Positions 14,001-29,000 of a stretch of 64,000 nt of DNA are shown piece after piece. The position numbers were made by a program, and so were the translations under genes. Under the pieces are notes generated by a model. That model saw only the letters and a program-made list of their open reading frames with translations, searched no databases and had not been told where the DNA came from. Position 1 is the first letter of the stretch, and each line of letters starts with the position of its first letter. This DNA comes from Ptiloglossa arizonensis (Eukaryota; Arthropoda; Insecta; Hymenoptera; Colletidae). The stretch covers positions 1,302,001 to 1,366,000 of the forward strand of contig NC_135053.1 of NCBI RefSeq assembly GCF_051014685.1, written 5' to 3'.

Positions 14001-17000
14001 AACGGAATCGCTTTCTTATACGTTAAGAAATTTACATACCTCGGGCTTTATCAAGAATTTTTTAAAATGAAGAATACATAATTTAGGCTGTAATCATTTT
14101 AAAACACCGGAAGTGCTACTAAAAATTCTGGACAATGTTTTATAAACGTTTAATCTATGGCGCATATTGCACGAAAGTGGGTCAAAAGCAGAGTTTCCTT
14201 AAAACCACTTTTTTGTTAACATTTTTCTGTATATTTATGTTTTCCTTGAATAAAATGACAAATATTATGTAGGTGACATTTACGTGAAAAGGACCTTTTC
14301 TGGGAGTTAATTCAATTTTACCAGAATTTTATCCATTAAAATGCAGTACAATAAAAAATAATTGATAAAAGTTTGCGTTATACATAACTCTAGTATAAAA
14401 GATAAATAAAAAGAAATGTGTTTTTTAGATCGTCTCAGTACTCCGTTACAATCGTTAATAAATTTCAAGTTTTTCAAGTAATTTCGTTTTATAATGATTT
14501 TCCCCTGTACTATTTTGTATATTTGATTTTTAATTCGAATCGAGAATTAGATTACTTGTGAATCAAAATTCAACCAGAAAACTCGTATAACACACAAAAC
14601 AACTTTATATTTGTCCAACTCTAACTCGCTAGGCAATTGAAGCTGTCAGTAATTTGATTTGATGGTCTGGCACTGTTTCATGTAAGAGTAAATATTTGTT
14701 ATCTTTCACCAAGAGGTTAAAACAAAGTTATTTCATACCTCTGTTTGATATCGAAATAAAATAAACTATAAGTGAATACTTATTGAGAATGGCTTATGAA
14801 TAAATAGTAGTGTATGTAAATAAAAAAGAAAATAAAGCTTCCCTAGTCTACAAATTGAACGAATAAATCCAAGTGACATTAAGAAAAGAATCACGAGAAA
14901 TTAATTCTATTAGCAATTAAATTTATTTTTATTCATCGGTATCTCTAGACGATGATATTATCATTAAATAATTACTAAGGATTTTATAAGATTTTGTTTA
15001 CGAATCATTTGGAGCGTACTGCTCTTCTATGTTCGAATATTTTGTTATCATTTGAGTTTTTACATCACAGAAACGTTTCTCACTGAATTGTGTTTTCGCA
15101 CTTGTCGTCCATTTTTGCTATCCGTAGTTTTTCTTTTTTCGCTAAATTCCAGTTCCGAATTTCCTCACTCCGGAAAATCCTAAAAAGCGAATTTAAGGAG
15201 TAAATTGGTCTCAGATGATTTCCGTGATGGAAAAGTGAGTTGGTGCAGTAGGAAATAGCTTTTACAGGAGCGGTATGTACACATTCCATTCTATGGAACT
15301 GTAATGTCGAACCATTGAAAATGATCAGGAATTCTATTCAGTTGTTAATATAAAAAAATATAATTTCAAGTCAATTGATCGAAGCTCTAAGTTTGTTTAA
15401 AATTGATAAATTAAATTATTTTAATTTCGTGAATTGCTATTCCAGTACTCGATGTACCATTAACACACCTTGAATAATAATCAATTCTTAAATCGTGAGA
15501 TATTTCACGAAATACATTAATTGTACAATTCCGATCTTACGCTTCTGTTATGCTAATTACACATGTCCTACTAGTTTCGAAACTTTCTAGTTGAAGACAA
15601 AAGTTGTGTTTTTCATAAATTTATTTCTCTGATACTGCTGATAATAGTTCTTTCAAATTTTACACATTTATTTATATACATTTTAAGAAAACCTTTTTTT
15701 CGTGCAGTGATATTTATTTATCAAAGAAACGAATAAACCTATATTTTTAGCATTTTAACTTTAAGAAAATGTAAAGAAAAATTATTCTTTTTTACGTCTA
15801 GAGTAGAAAACTTCCTTAAAAAGAACATCCTTAAATTTTTGGAGTGAAGACAGCAGTATCGTTTTACACTTTCATAGTATTAATAATATTCATTTTTATT
15901 CTCTTCTTGACATTAGTTAATAGCAATTTAAAATCAATTTGTACCTTTTTGTGAACGCTAAGACAACGAACATTAGATAACAGGAATCTTGAGGTTGATT
16001 TTCATTATACGAGTGTAGAATAATTTTCCAATGGAGTTTGTATCAAGTACTCTCTGAATGATTGAAAAAATATTGGATTCATTGTGTTTCATCGATCGAG
16101 GGAAAATTCAATTTAATTATGCAGACAATATTGTTGTCATCGTTCCGCTTATCGCTGGTTGACATTCTCCGAAGAATCATTTCAATGATTCGCGTTAATC
16201 TCTGCTGGATTAAGATACATCGTTGGTTTTACACTGCAGTTGAGAGGAACAATGCTATTTTTGAAGTCGTCATTAGCATGGCTCTGGTTTAGATATATTT
16301 ATTTCTTAAGAACGTGGATACAGTCTCAAAGCATCAGTTTGTTAACCCTGACATAACTTTATGGATGTTTTGAAGCTAGAGGTTTCCAACGCTATCTCGT
16401 TTTCAAATAGTTTACAGCTGGGTCAAGGGTTGAACACAGCCTTGACATAAATCATCCATCCTTGTGGTATTTAGAAATTCTGAAGTATCGATGAAATTTT
16501 ACTTCGTGGGCCAATGAAAATTCAACGATTCTTTTTACAACTTGTAACTCATTTTTATGCGCCCATATTTTTCAACTTGTTCTCCTTGTCGATTCATCCT
16601 CTTTTTTGAGCGAAATAGCATTACCTGCTAACTCACTGAGCCAGTTAGTAATTTTTGAATATTTTACAAAAGTATGACACGCATCGACTGATTTTCCGAC
16701 GAATAGTTGGAACCTGTTTTTATTGGTTATCGTGCTCGATACATATGTGGTTACACGTCTCGTATTTGATACTACAAAATCTAACGATTTCGAACAAAAT
16801 ATTGAACACTTCACTATACTTTGAACTCGTCCTGTATGGCTATCATCTTCTGTGGTATTTAAACAATTTTTCTTAAAATCTCTTTTCTATCCTATTTTGA
16901 ATAAATCAAATATTGTAAGTTCAAAAATTCACATATCTCGGTAGCTTTGGTCTTTCCTTTACTAAAATCTAGTTTGTTCTCTTTCGAGGAAGCAATTATT

Positions 17001-20000
17001 AATCATCGAAGCTTTAATTTGTTCCATTTTTCGTATTAATCGTAATATCTGAAATAAAGATAAAAATAATATTCAAAATTTTCTCTTTAAATCGTTATTG
17101 AGGATGTAAACTGAAAAGAATGACCCTAGATGAAATTGAGATTTAATAATCAGAATTTTTAAAGGTTATTTTATCGTTGATCCAAATTCGTATCGCGTAA
17201 ATTAATGTCTATCGTAAAACGCAATTTATGGACGAAAGGATGGATTTCTCTCACATCGTCAATACATCTCAGGGACATTCTTCATAGCTTCTTGTAGTAG
17301 GTAGGATGTATGGCGGAATTAATGAAAATTTTTGGGAGGTTTCCTAAATGTTGCCCAAGCCAGACAAAACTGTTGCAATGGATATGAAGTTGTGTTATGC
17401 CCGGTCGTTGCAGTATGTATAATACCTAATATCGCTGGTCTACTATCCTTTGTTTCACGTTCGTTACTGGAAAAAGAGAACAAAACCTATAGTACCGAGC
17501 CAGTGTGTAGATTCGCGCATAGTGACGTTACTTTTTATTTATTACGAGTCGTTTCTCCCTTTTATTCTTTTGCTTCATTAGTGAACAAGTGAACAAGTCC
17601 TTATGTTGTTAAACATCGGTGAAAGATAATTTAGGAAAACGAATATTAAATAAAAATAAACGACGTGTTTTTATACTTAATATTTGACGAATGAAACAGT
17701 GTTCGTGAAAGAATGAAAAGCAAAAATTCAATTAATCAAAATCAGTATCGTTGTACTCTGTACGATGTTTTAAGATGGCAAAATATTGTACAAATGATTC
17801 GAAGTAACTGTGCAGTATAATGTTGTCCTCTTGCTTCGTATACGTAGAAGAATGAATTTCTTGGTCATGAACGAAAGATACAAACTAGTGTTATAGAAAT
17901 TGTAAAAGCATCAAAGTTCAAAATTACAGGCTCAACTTGTACAGGAAATCCAAGTCCGCGTCTTCAACAGAGAAAGTGTTCTCAAAAGCAAACTGTTCTC
18001 CAGTTAAAGTCAATTTGTAATTACATTTCACAAGTACGTTTGCTTGGAAGTATCTACTCCGAGATGCGAAATGGATTGCAACTTATGGAGATGAAGAAAG
18101 TTAGTTGTTAAACCAATCTTTCTTCGTAAAACGAAACCGTATACACGTTACTGACGCACAGTTATGAATTAATATCGCGGATAGGGAACCTGTTTCACGA
18201 AGAATCGTTACACCGATAAAAATCTTGGCGATTCGTTGAGCTGTTATCAAGATGAATGCGGCTCGCGTTGATTTTATTTTAGGCGAAACAGACCGTGGCT
18301 TGATAAACCATTCACGAGAACTCGCCCAATGTAATGTCTCGTTAATGAAGCGAGGGTAAAACCGTTGTGCGTTTTACTTGTTAACCGGCAATTACCACCG
18401 CAAAGAAGATGATTTATTCACAGCGTACCGTGGATGCGCGTATTCAGAGGCGTCTATTGCTGAAAATTGGAAGAAAAAATGTTTGTTAACTGTCCAAAGA
18501 GACTTTTGCTTTGGCGGCGGGCACGCTTTCTGAAGGTTCGCGGTTTCTGTTTCTTTCGTCCGTTTTGCAGAGTTGGGCCATGAACTTGCACAATTACCGC
18601 AGAAAATCCCTTTCAACGTGCACCGCATTAACAAAAACCTCGGCGACTACCGTAATAAATAACTGAAACGTTACCTCGGCATTTTAACACGACGCGGTGG
18701 AAATTTAAACTGTGCTATTTCGAAATTGTTGCACGAAACACGCGAAAGGAAACGATCGTTAACAATGTTTCTCGGTAGAATAGTGTTCTCCATTAACGCT
18801 TGGCATAATAACGCAGCAGAATCTCTCTTGACCGAACTCCAATTTACCGAGTACTACATTATTCCAACATATTTTTTTATTTAAACAGTTTCTAACTCGG
18901 TGTAGTAGGTTGATCGATAAGTTTTGTCGTTCGATAAGAAATGAAGCAATTAGGTTCGTCGTTTTATTTTTCGAAAAATGGTACTACTATTTGATGAACT
19001 TGCTCACTGATGTGTGAAGTTTCATGTATAGTAGATCTGTCGATTCATTCGTATATTTATAGTTGTTCAAGGTCGAAGTGTCGTAGTATTTTTGTTACAA
19101 TGGAAAAAAACGACAAAACTTATTGAACAACCTAGAAAGTTTAATGGTGGAACTCTGTTCGCATAGCATTTTAACGACATGGTGTCGTTTGTGGCTCGAT
19201 CGATAAAATGAAATGTAAAGTTAACTACTGTGCTGACACATTTCAACATTTTGAAAGCAAAAAGAAAATGTACACTTTACCTAATTGGACTTGCTAAGAG
19301 AATTTGGAATTTATAAATCTTTAACAAAGCGCAGTTTCATTGTTTCTTTTTTATTCTAAAGTCTATGAAAATTAACAACGAAGAAGTTCGATACTATACT
19401 ATACTTGTATACACGTGTATTCTATTATCCAAAGATTTGATTATCCGCACACTCACGTTTCCCGATTAATTCGAACAATTGAGGTTTCACCGTGTATGTA
19501 CTTACTTTACCATTCCCATTTGGGTTACAAAGGACTTATTTAACTGTAGCTTGGCTTCAATATATCAAACCCATGCGCTTGATCACACAAACCCACTACT
19601 TTCGTAAAAATTTAAACCAGCCTTCAATATTTATGGAAACAAAGCCACTTTATATTCATACGCCTGCAGTATATTTCATCTTTAAATAAATATAGTTTGG
19701 TAATTACGTTGGATTTCGAACAATTATTTAATATTCGTAAGATTTTTCTTCTAAATATTCAAGAAGGATAATCACTCAATGGAGAGACATCAAGATCATT
19801 TCAGGGTCATTTGCATTTTTTTAAACGATGCATGACTTATTTTCTTTTTTTACCGTTTAATTGCAGATTACACTTCTATCATTCAAATCAGACACTTTTA
19901 AAAACGCAAGAAAATTAAGTCGATACCGTTGCTATTATTGGTCGATCGGAAATCCTAAGAAAAAATTAATAGCATTGCAACATCGATGTTCGTTAACCGA

Positions 20001-23000
20001 TGGTTATTAATTGTGGTTATTATCGTCCATGATTATTAATATCGATTGCTCTTTCGTCGGTAATATAATTGTTTTATCAAGAGCAAAGTCTCTCTTTTTG
20101 AAGAGTATCGCTCAAATTATTGATCGAAACATCGTAATAAACTATTAAGTAAATTTTGTAGTTGCTCTATCTAATCAAAAAATTGTCGTATAGAATTAAA
20201 TTTTCCTATCAATTGTTCGGGCTAAAACTGTCGATAGATACATACATACGTTGTCGAGTCATACTTCTTTGAATGTTTGAGTATTTTGCTAAATATGATT
20301 CTTTTTAATCAATTCTTAGGCAACAGTTTATTTTGAGAAATTTTCACTTCCTCGAAGAAGTTCACAGATCGTTTAGAATATTCAACGATAAAATATCTAC
20401 ATTTAAATACTTTTACAACTATATTTTTCATCATAAATTATACTTTAGTAATTCTCCATTAATATGCAAGGTTAGTATTTCCAGTAAAACGTATACGAGT
20501 AAAGGTTAATTTTAAATATCGAAAATTGCTCCAAATTTTTGAGCGCCAATGCATGTCCGATTCAGTTTGATGTTTTTGTATTTTACATTTCCTTTTACGT
20601 ATCACTCTTTTTTCATTTTCTCTGTCTTTCATTCCACCGTTCTCCCCTATCACGCCTTTCCATTCATCTTCCAGTGTCCCACTGTTTTATGTCTGTTCGC
20701 GGTGCCAAATTAACTGGCCGCTCAAGGCCATCGAGGGGTGAATCCCACCATACCGTCTAACCACTCCGCCGCCCTCTTTCGTCTCTCTGCTCCTCGTTTG
20801 ATGTACATTCACTCCGCTCTATTGTTTGTTTTAAAGCCAGTAAGAAAGAAACAGGGACGTAAAGCTAACAAAACGAACATCTGCAGGGGAAGAGTGAGAA
20901 AGTAAATATGAGATTGAAAGAGAAAGGTAAATAGATTGTCCTGGCAACGTTCAAAGACAAACGAAGATTGCACCGCAGTGACGTTTCTGTGAGTCCAAAT
21001 GTTCCTGTATCGAAAGAAAGGAAATATCTGTAACGATATAGAAGGGGATGGGATAGTTTGGGACGATCATTCACGGTAGAGAAAGTGGCCTTGAGCAGCC
21101 AGTTAAGTCAGCGCCGAGTGTAGCTCCTTCGTTCATTCTAGTCCCCCGATTCGTCTCTCCTAGTGTCTTTGCTCCCCTCCCCACTCCTTCACCGACACTC
21201 GTTTCAGTACTTTATCCCCGTCTCGTTCTACAAACTGTACAAAGTGATTCAGAAATATACGTTCGTACTTCAGGGGATGAATACTACGACACTAAGAGGA
21301 ATAAAAAATGTCCTGTGAACGTCCATCCAATATAACTTGGTTCTTGAGTTACAGTCGATCGAAGATAATGTTCAAAGTGTAAATAAAAAATCGATTTTTC
21401 AAAGGCCAATTACCCCAGAATACTCCCTAGAAATGCAATCTAGCAATTTTTACTTATTGTTAGCTGCAGATCTTCGAAAGTCGATCAAAACGGTAGAATT
21501 CCTTTCTCAATTTCTTTCAGAGGCCAACTTCTCAACTCCGCACAGTACATCGTTGGCTTGCATTGAACGCGCGATAGATTTTAAACGGCCCCGAAATATA
21601 AATGTTGAAAATCAAAGAGGACTCTTTGAACATTTTCTTCGATCGTCCGTAACGTAAGATGCACATATAGGACATACGTTCGTAAGACATTTTTTTACTC
21701 ATTTTAGCGTGTAGATTCACTCCTTGAAGTATGGACATGTATTTCTGAATTATACCGAATACACTATATTTTCCCCTATACTTGTCTAAACAATTTACTT
21801 GTTCTATACTTTGTCATTTTTGTTACGGTACTATCTGTACCATTCCACGATGCAAAGAGGCTGGAGCTTCTCTCCGTCACACACCACTTTAGTTTCGTGT
21901 ATTCCATTCAAACGGTGGATACCAAACAAGTGTACCCTGATATTATTTCGCTCGAGTATTGCAAGCGAATGCAATGGTTCGCAGCTTAAAAGCAACCGTA
22001 ATTGTTCGCGATTGACTTTTTTTTTTATATCCACGATTTATATGCAATTAACTTTTCGGTCTAATAAGACTCGCTTTTAAACGTTGAGAGCCGCGAACTT
22101 TCGTGTAGCGTATTTGGGAACGGAACACAGGGATTCATTAATTTGAAAATGTTCCCCATTTGGGAAGGGAAACTGTTACTGCATTTAATTGGTTAAAGAC
22201 ACGCGCTCGGTTAGAGCAAAGTAACCGCCCCCAATTAACTGCACCCTCAGGTACCGATCTTTGGGGTGCTGTTCCCGGAAATTTCGTATGCTACTACAGT
22301 TTGCAGGCTGTAAACTCATAAAGCGGCTGCGTCTGGAAAACACACGAGCGAAACGAACAAATTCCTGTCTAATTAGCAACCTTCGTGGCACTGGGTTATG
22401 AACGAAAAATTCAGATTTCTAAAGAATGAATACCTGGATTCGTTGGTTTTATGAATCTACCATTGCGGTGCAAAACTCTCCGCGAGGTTGTTACAGGCTC
22501 GTGACCGAGCTGTGACAACATGGTAGAAAGTACTGTACTTTTTGTTCGTTTCCTTTCTCTTTCAAGTGCTTCGGTATTCCTAGTGTTCTAATCTCTCTAC
22601 ACGTGTATTGTACTCAATTCTACTCTCACAGTTTGTGCTTCGTCTCTTCTTCCCTTACCCCCCGTAATGATCGGTTATTGCACGAAAGTTATTAATACTT
22701 CGTGGGTAGTTTCAAAGGTGATGAATTTCATTTTATAACGCACGATATTTCGAAATAGATAGGTAAAGTATAAGAATAGCGATCGATCGACTGGTCCACG
22801 ATGTTGAGACCGAAACGAAGTGGGAAAGATTTACTGGTCGATATAGAAACACAACGATACAGTGATCGAATGTCGTCCCTTTGTTTAGGATTTTAAGGAT
22901 TATTGGAATCACGATGTTGGTGACGTTGGTTGAAATTAGGTTTAAGAAGCGGTGTTTCGAATTAGATTATTTTTGAATCAAAATTCAACCAGGGAGCTAG

Positions 23001-26000
23001 CACACCGTAGAAAACAACTTTATTTAATTCTCTAGTCAATTAAAGCTGTCAGTAATTTGATTTGATGCTTTGGCACTGTTTCACGTAAGAGTAAATATTT
23101 GTTATCTTTCACCAAGAGGTAAAAACAAAGTTATTTCATACCTTTGTTTGATATCGAAATAAAATAAACTATAAGTGAATACTTATTAATAAAATAGCTT
23201 TACGAATAAATTATATATAAAATAGACCAAGTAGTGCATGTAAATAAAATAAAAAATAAAACTTCCCTAGTCTACAAATTGAATTAATAAATCTAATCGC
23301 GAAGTTGATGACAGTCGGGTTTAGGTTTAAGAAGCGATATTTCGAAGTATACGATAAAACATATTGAACAACCTATTAAGTTCAATAGTGTAGTATACGA
23401 TAACGTAAAACTTGGTGACATAGAGGAAAGACTTATAATAAATTGAAATGGAAAAGTGAATCTAAAAGGTGCATCGGTGCATTATACCACAATTGCTATC
23501 CTCCTGTGCACGTAATGTTTCTTCCTTTCCTCCTCTCATCCTGTGGTTCTCCCTCTTGTCCTCATCCTCGTTTATTTCCAACATCTCCCAACTCTGAACT
23601 ATCTCATTTTCGCTACCTCCGTTCCACCCTCTTTTCCATCAATATTGTTCTCCTCCACCGCTTTCGTTTACTCGACAAATATGGAACACACGATTGTGCA
23701 ATCTATGTCAAAAATATTTTGATCAAACGACAGTCTTATTAAAACGATATTACGAGATTCGTTGAATTCAACGCCGCCAAATTATTTCCATTATACTGCT
23801 TTTGTTTGTACAATTCACGACTGTTTACGTGTCTCTTTAATGTCGCTATAGTAACGCTAAGTCTCTCCGTCGGGTGACTCTGAGTTATCACATCGATGTA
23901 ATAACTTCATCGTAAAATAACGTCTATACAGTATCTAACGTCAGTACTTATTCCATCGATGTTATAATTTCGACGTTAATCGCATCTCGTAAACCAGCGC
24001 TTCTCATTCGGTAGTCTCTTTAGATCAAATCTATTTTCATAATTTCTAGAATTATGATTTCTGATGAGATTAGATTAGACCGGTATTTTTTAAAACTAGT
24101 ACACACAAAATATACATTTAAGTTTAAATATAATGTTTTACTATTGCCAATACTGCTGCTATTAATTACAATAATTATGTTTACCCTACTCAGTGCTCAG
24201 ATTTTTGTAAGCTGGCATGTTTTAATATAATATTTAGCAGTCACGTAAAGTTAAACAAAATCAGTCGCATTTATTTTTCCTGCATTTTCGTTTTTCTTTA
24301 CAACTTTTAGAGTGTCGCAAATTCCTGGAATTATGACGTCATTCCCAAGAAATTTGGCGAATTCAATTTTTCGAGATTTTCGCACGACTGTTTGATCGAT
24401 TTCGAAACTTTGTGTCGAGAGAACACGATAGCGATGAAGGTGGTACAATTTCGTGGATTTCTACAGCTGATGTTTCCAAGAAATTCTGTGAATCATAATT
24501 TTCATTGACAAATGAAATCCTACATTCGTAGTTACCCTTGATTAATAAACTGTATAATTATATAATTTTAATTTTGTATTATTTATTAGCATAAATATAC
24601 ATTTCATGTATAATACTTCAATAACAACTACCTTTTTTTTTTCTCGATATATATTATTTCACCTCTATTGTACATAGAGAACCATAATGGCTGAAACAGT
24701 TTAAAATCGTGAGTAACACGATAATATTTGTACAATAATTGTAATATTTATGTTGGCATAAACATATTTTGAGAATATTTGTAGAATTCTCAGTCATCAC
24801 TTGTATAATTCTTCTTTTGTAATATAGTGTAATATACTGGATAGAATTTAGATTCTGATGTAAGTGCTTATCGTATTTCTACGAACGGTTTTTTATTTAC
24901 ATTTAATTAGCGTTTGTGAATGCAGACAGTGACATGATGTAAATACGGTATAATTTGTTAAATTATCAAAAGTTTAGTCAACCAAGATAGGAGATCTAAG
25001 CACTGTACAAATCAGCGAAGCCTCGGTGAAACGTGCACAGTTTTGTTTACAATGTTTAGTTTTGTTTCGTAAGAAATTTGTCTTTGTAATCATTCGATTA
25101 ATAAAGTGATTCGATTGAAGTCTATCGTGTGTCTATGAAAGTTTCCAATAAGTCACTGAAAATATTTGAAGGAAAATGATAATCGATAAAGGAGTTTAAT
25201 CTTTAGATTCTACGATACAGGTACGTTTGAAAGTGAAACAGATTAATCCGTAAAATAGATTGCTCGATAAGTTTTGTCGTTCGATAAGAAATGGAGCTAT
25301 TAGGTTTGTCGTTTTATTTTTCTAAAGATGGTACTACTGTTCGATGAACGTGTGTAAAGTTTCATGTAAATTTATCAACTCGTTCGTATATTTACAGTTG
25401 TTCAAAGTTCAAGTGTCGTAGTATTTTTTTACCATGGAAAAAACGACAAAATTTATCGAACAACTTGGTATATCGGATAATAAAATTTAACAGCATGTGA
25501 CTACCTACTTCTCTTATCGTTACATTTTCTCTACGAATTACGAAGTCGTAAAGTTTGTGGTAACTCACAACGAATTGCTTTTACGATGTAAACGAACGTG
25601 TGATTAATTCTTACAATTAATATCCGTATACATACGTACGTCTGTCTCGTACATTGCGCACGCGATGTATGACAAGCTTGAAATACACCATCGGATATCG
25701 TGTTACTCATGATTTTAAACTGTTTGAGCGATTATGGTTTTCTATGTAGAATAGAGGTGGAATATTAGGTTGTTTGATAAGTTTTGTCGTTTTTTCCATT
25801 GTAAAAAAATATTATAACACTTCCACTTTGTGGAAGACGCACATAAGTCGGTGTAAACACGATGCGAGTATTTCCATACAGATGCATATATTAATATTTT
25901 ATTAGACAAAGACGTAGCTCTTTCATTCAGTGGTAAAAGTGTCTTATGATGTTAAGTTTAGGGTATACTTGTGTTTATAAGTATACGGTATATGTAGTTA

Positions 26001-29000
26001 CACATATATAAATTTTTATACATTATTTAAATCGATTAAACTATTAATTTTCTGTTCAACTTTAATGAAAAACTTAATGAAAAATTAAAACTTCATGATA
26101 GAAACTTTAATGAAAAATTAAACACATGGATACAAATCCGATTGGTTGAACTCGTGTCGTTAATACAGGGTGTTTTAAAAATCAATTTCATACTTTGATT
26201 GGCTATCATTTGGGTACGACGTGACACAGTCATTTATTATATTACAACTGTGAAGCAGACACATGAGAGATTTATCATGAAGTTTTACACTTATCGTAGA
26301 AACTGATATTGTAAATCGATATTTTCTAATATTACGATGAAGAAAATTACGTGAAAAGTGCGGTCGAAATCGTGCGTTTAATCAAAAAATATATAATTAA
26401 CCAAAACTGTTTGACCGAGAATTTTCAAGAATTCAATACTGTGACAGACACGATATAATTCTCAAACTAGATGTTCGGTAGAAAATATTCAAAGTGTACG
26501 TGACAGTGTCGAATAACACTTTTGTCATCGTGCTCAGGAATTGGGTCTTTAAAGTACTACAAAATAAGTTTTGTCGTTTCTCCCATTGTAAAAAAATACT
26601 GTGACACTTCAATTTTGAACAACTGTAAATACACGAACGAGTCGATAGATCTACATGAAACTTCACACATGTTCATCGAACATTAGTACCGTCTTTCGAA
26701 AAATAAAACGACGAACTTAATAGCTCCATTTCTTATCAAACGACAAAACTTATCGATCAACTTATTACACCGAGTCGTGTATAAATATAGAAATTGTTTA
26801 AATAAAAAAATATGTTGGAATAATGTAGTACTCGGTATATTGAAGTTCGGTTAAGAGAGATGCTGCTGTGTTATTATACCAAGCGTTAATGGAGAACACT
26901 ATTCTACGGAGAAACATTGTTAACTACTATTTTTTCTCGTACGACAAAACTTATTAAACAACCTAGTATATCGAAAAAAAGATACATCTCGCTCGCAGTG
27001 AATTCGGCTCTGAAGGGAATAATAAAAGGGCAAGAAGTTGAGACTTTATTGCTGGAGTTCCACAAATTTACCCCGGTTCTGGTACTCGGCACGCAGAGTA
27101 TAGAAAATTTGCATTTCTCAGCCTTTTTTCTCAGTTTCGTTATTAGCGCGATGGGACTCTTCTCCTTATTTGCCCGGTATCCTAATTAAGAGTCTCGAGA
27201 GCAATGGTTCTCAGTCTCTTTGAAGTTGCGGTTCATTTTTTATTACAATAACTTTTCCGAGCCAGGTATTTAAAGTAAAAATGCACGCTGAGAAGATGTT
27301 AATTAAAGAGCTTATGAATTCACGTCAAACATATTATGACAATTACGCGGATCACTAATTGAGAATCGCTGCTTAAAAATTCCTGGGGAATATTACAAGA
27401 TTCTCTAAGATCGTACATTTTAGAAAGAGGTTTAAATAAATTATTTCTAAATTTTTCAAAGAAAGTTATACAACATGTAACGTGACTGAAAAAGAATATG
27501 GTTTCCGTTTGGAAAAAGTAAACGATTGTCGAAGAGCTTGGCTTCAACAAAAATATTATTTGTATAAAAAATTTAATTATTCATTTTTATAAAATGGCTA
27601 GTATAGCACATGTATCATATATTTTAATACTTTTGTTCGAATTTTTGATCATTTTGAATGCTTTCCAGCTTAAGCTAAACTGTCTATATAAAAGAAATGT
27701 ACCAAGAGGGAATAAAAAAATTTACGCTCAATGTTCAAAATTAGCTTGATATCCTCAGACATATGGTTCAGTTTACCCACCCAATATTGTAGAATTTTTT
27801 TATTTAATTAAGTAGTGATGGTTATAAAATAAAGGTGAATAAAGTTCTAGGATATACGTGTATTGAATGAGGTAGTAGTAGAAACAAAACATTAACAAAT
27901 CGCACAATTAATAACTACACTAACTACGTCGACTACGCTATTCCTTCTTTACGCGACACGACGCACTTGGACAATTTTCCAATAAGGACTCTCAATGACT
28001 GCATTCATTCCCTTTCATTCTAATCCTCAGTCTCTCTCACTTGAGGTATCCGGTCACGTTCGCTCATCTCAATCGCTCGTCTTTTCCAAACACTTTTCAC
28101 TTTCTCCAGACCACACGCATTTCCTTTCACTCTCACGCACTCCCACGCTCGGTCGTCTTGCACGACCCCCTGTGAAGGGTCGCTCGTGCCCTTCGGGAAA
28201 CCTGACGACAGATCGGCGCCAAAATGTCTACCCCAACGAGGGTCCGCACGCAATGCACTCTTCTAGGCCTGCACTCCAAGCAGACCCAAGTGGAAACGGA
28301 AAATTCCAATACCACAATACGTGCACGTATTTTGATCTTAATCGTCTTAATTCTTGCAAAATAATCGAAGAAACGGAAGACTAAAAATAATTCCAGTGAA
28401 ATTTTACGTTCATTTGCCGAGTAATTAGTTCAAAAAATTAGTAAACGGCAAATACAGTAATCTTCCAAAACATTTTTTCAATACAAATACATAAATAAAT
28501 TTACACGTATACACTAAAATATACATGTACACGATATGTGTACAAAATTAATTTCCCGATCCGTTCTATTTGATAAATAATTCTCCATTTACTGTAATGC
28601 AATTACAGTCATAGATACCATAGGTTCATTAGTGTTCAAGAATATTATTTAATAGCTGCTTGTATCGAGGAACGTTGTTGTTAAAATTAATTTACCCAGT
28701 AACGTATTTCGTAACCGATACGAATAGTTATATAATACGCACGCTTTAATGTTAACGAGGAATCTCAACATCGGAATAGTATTCTTCGTTTCAAAGGAAA
28801 TTAGTCGCGAGGTAGCTCAAACGGAAACACTCGGATACAACGTGGGGCAAAATTGAATTTATCCCCTGTCACGAGTTCTCTTACATCTTAGCATGCTTCA
28901 GAATGAATAGACTTGCATTGCATTAAATACAACGTGTACGCGCATAAACGGTCATACGTGTATCTATAGTTTCACATTCACTGAAATATGAAACAACAAA

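Larger units (their letters stand above)
8013..18756. other. GT92 intron 1, first part
   Basis: AT-rich noncoding sequence. It holds the pyrimidine-skewed block at 10.5-11.2 kb and repeat R2 at 14.5 kb. I see no further gene. Confidence 0.5.
19134..25256. other. GT92 intron 1, second part
   Basis: Noncoding. Contains element C (20.7 kb), element D (21.2 kb) and repeat R2 (22.96 kb), and a weak pogo-like stretch near 19430-19490. No exon-like open frame with splice sites was recognised. Confidence 0.5.

Noticed and set aside
27995..28384. 129-codon open frame in the GC-rich patch
   Set aside because: Overlapped by minus-strand open frames, low-complexity Ser/Pro/His content, no domain; probably compositional.
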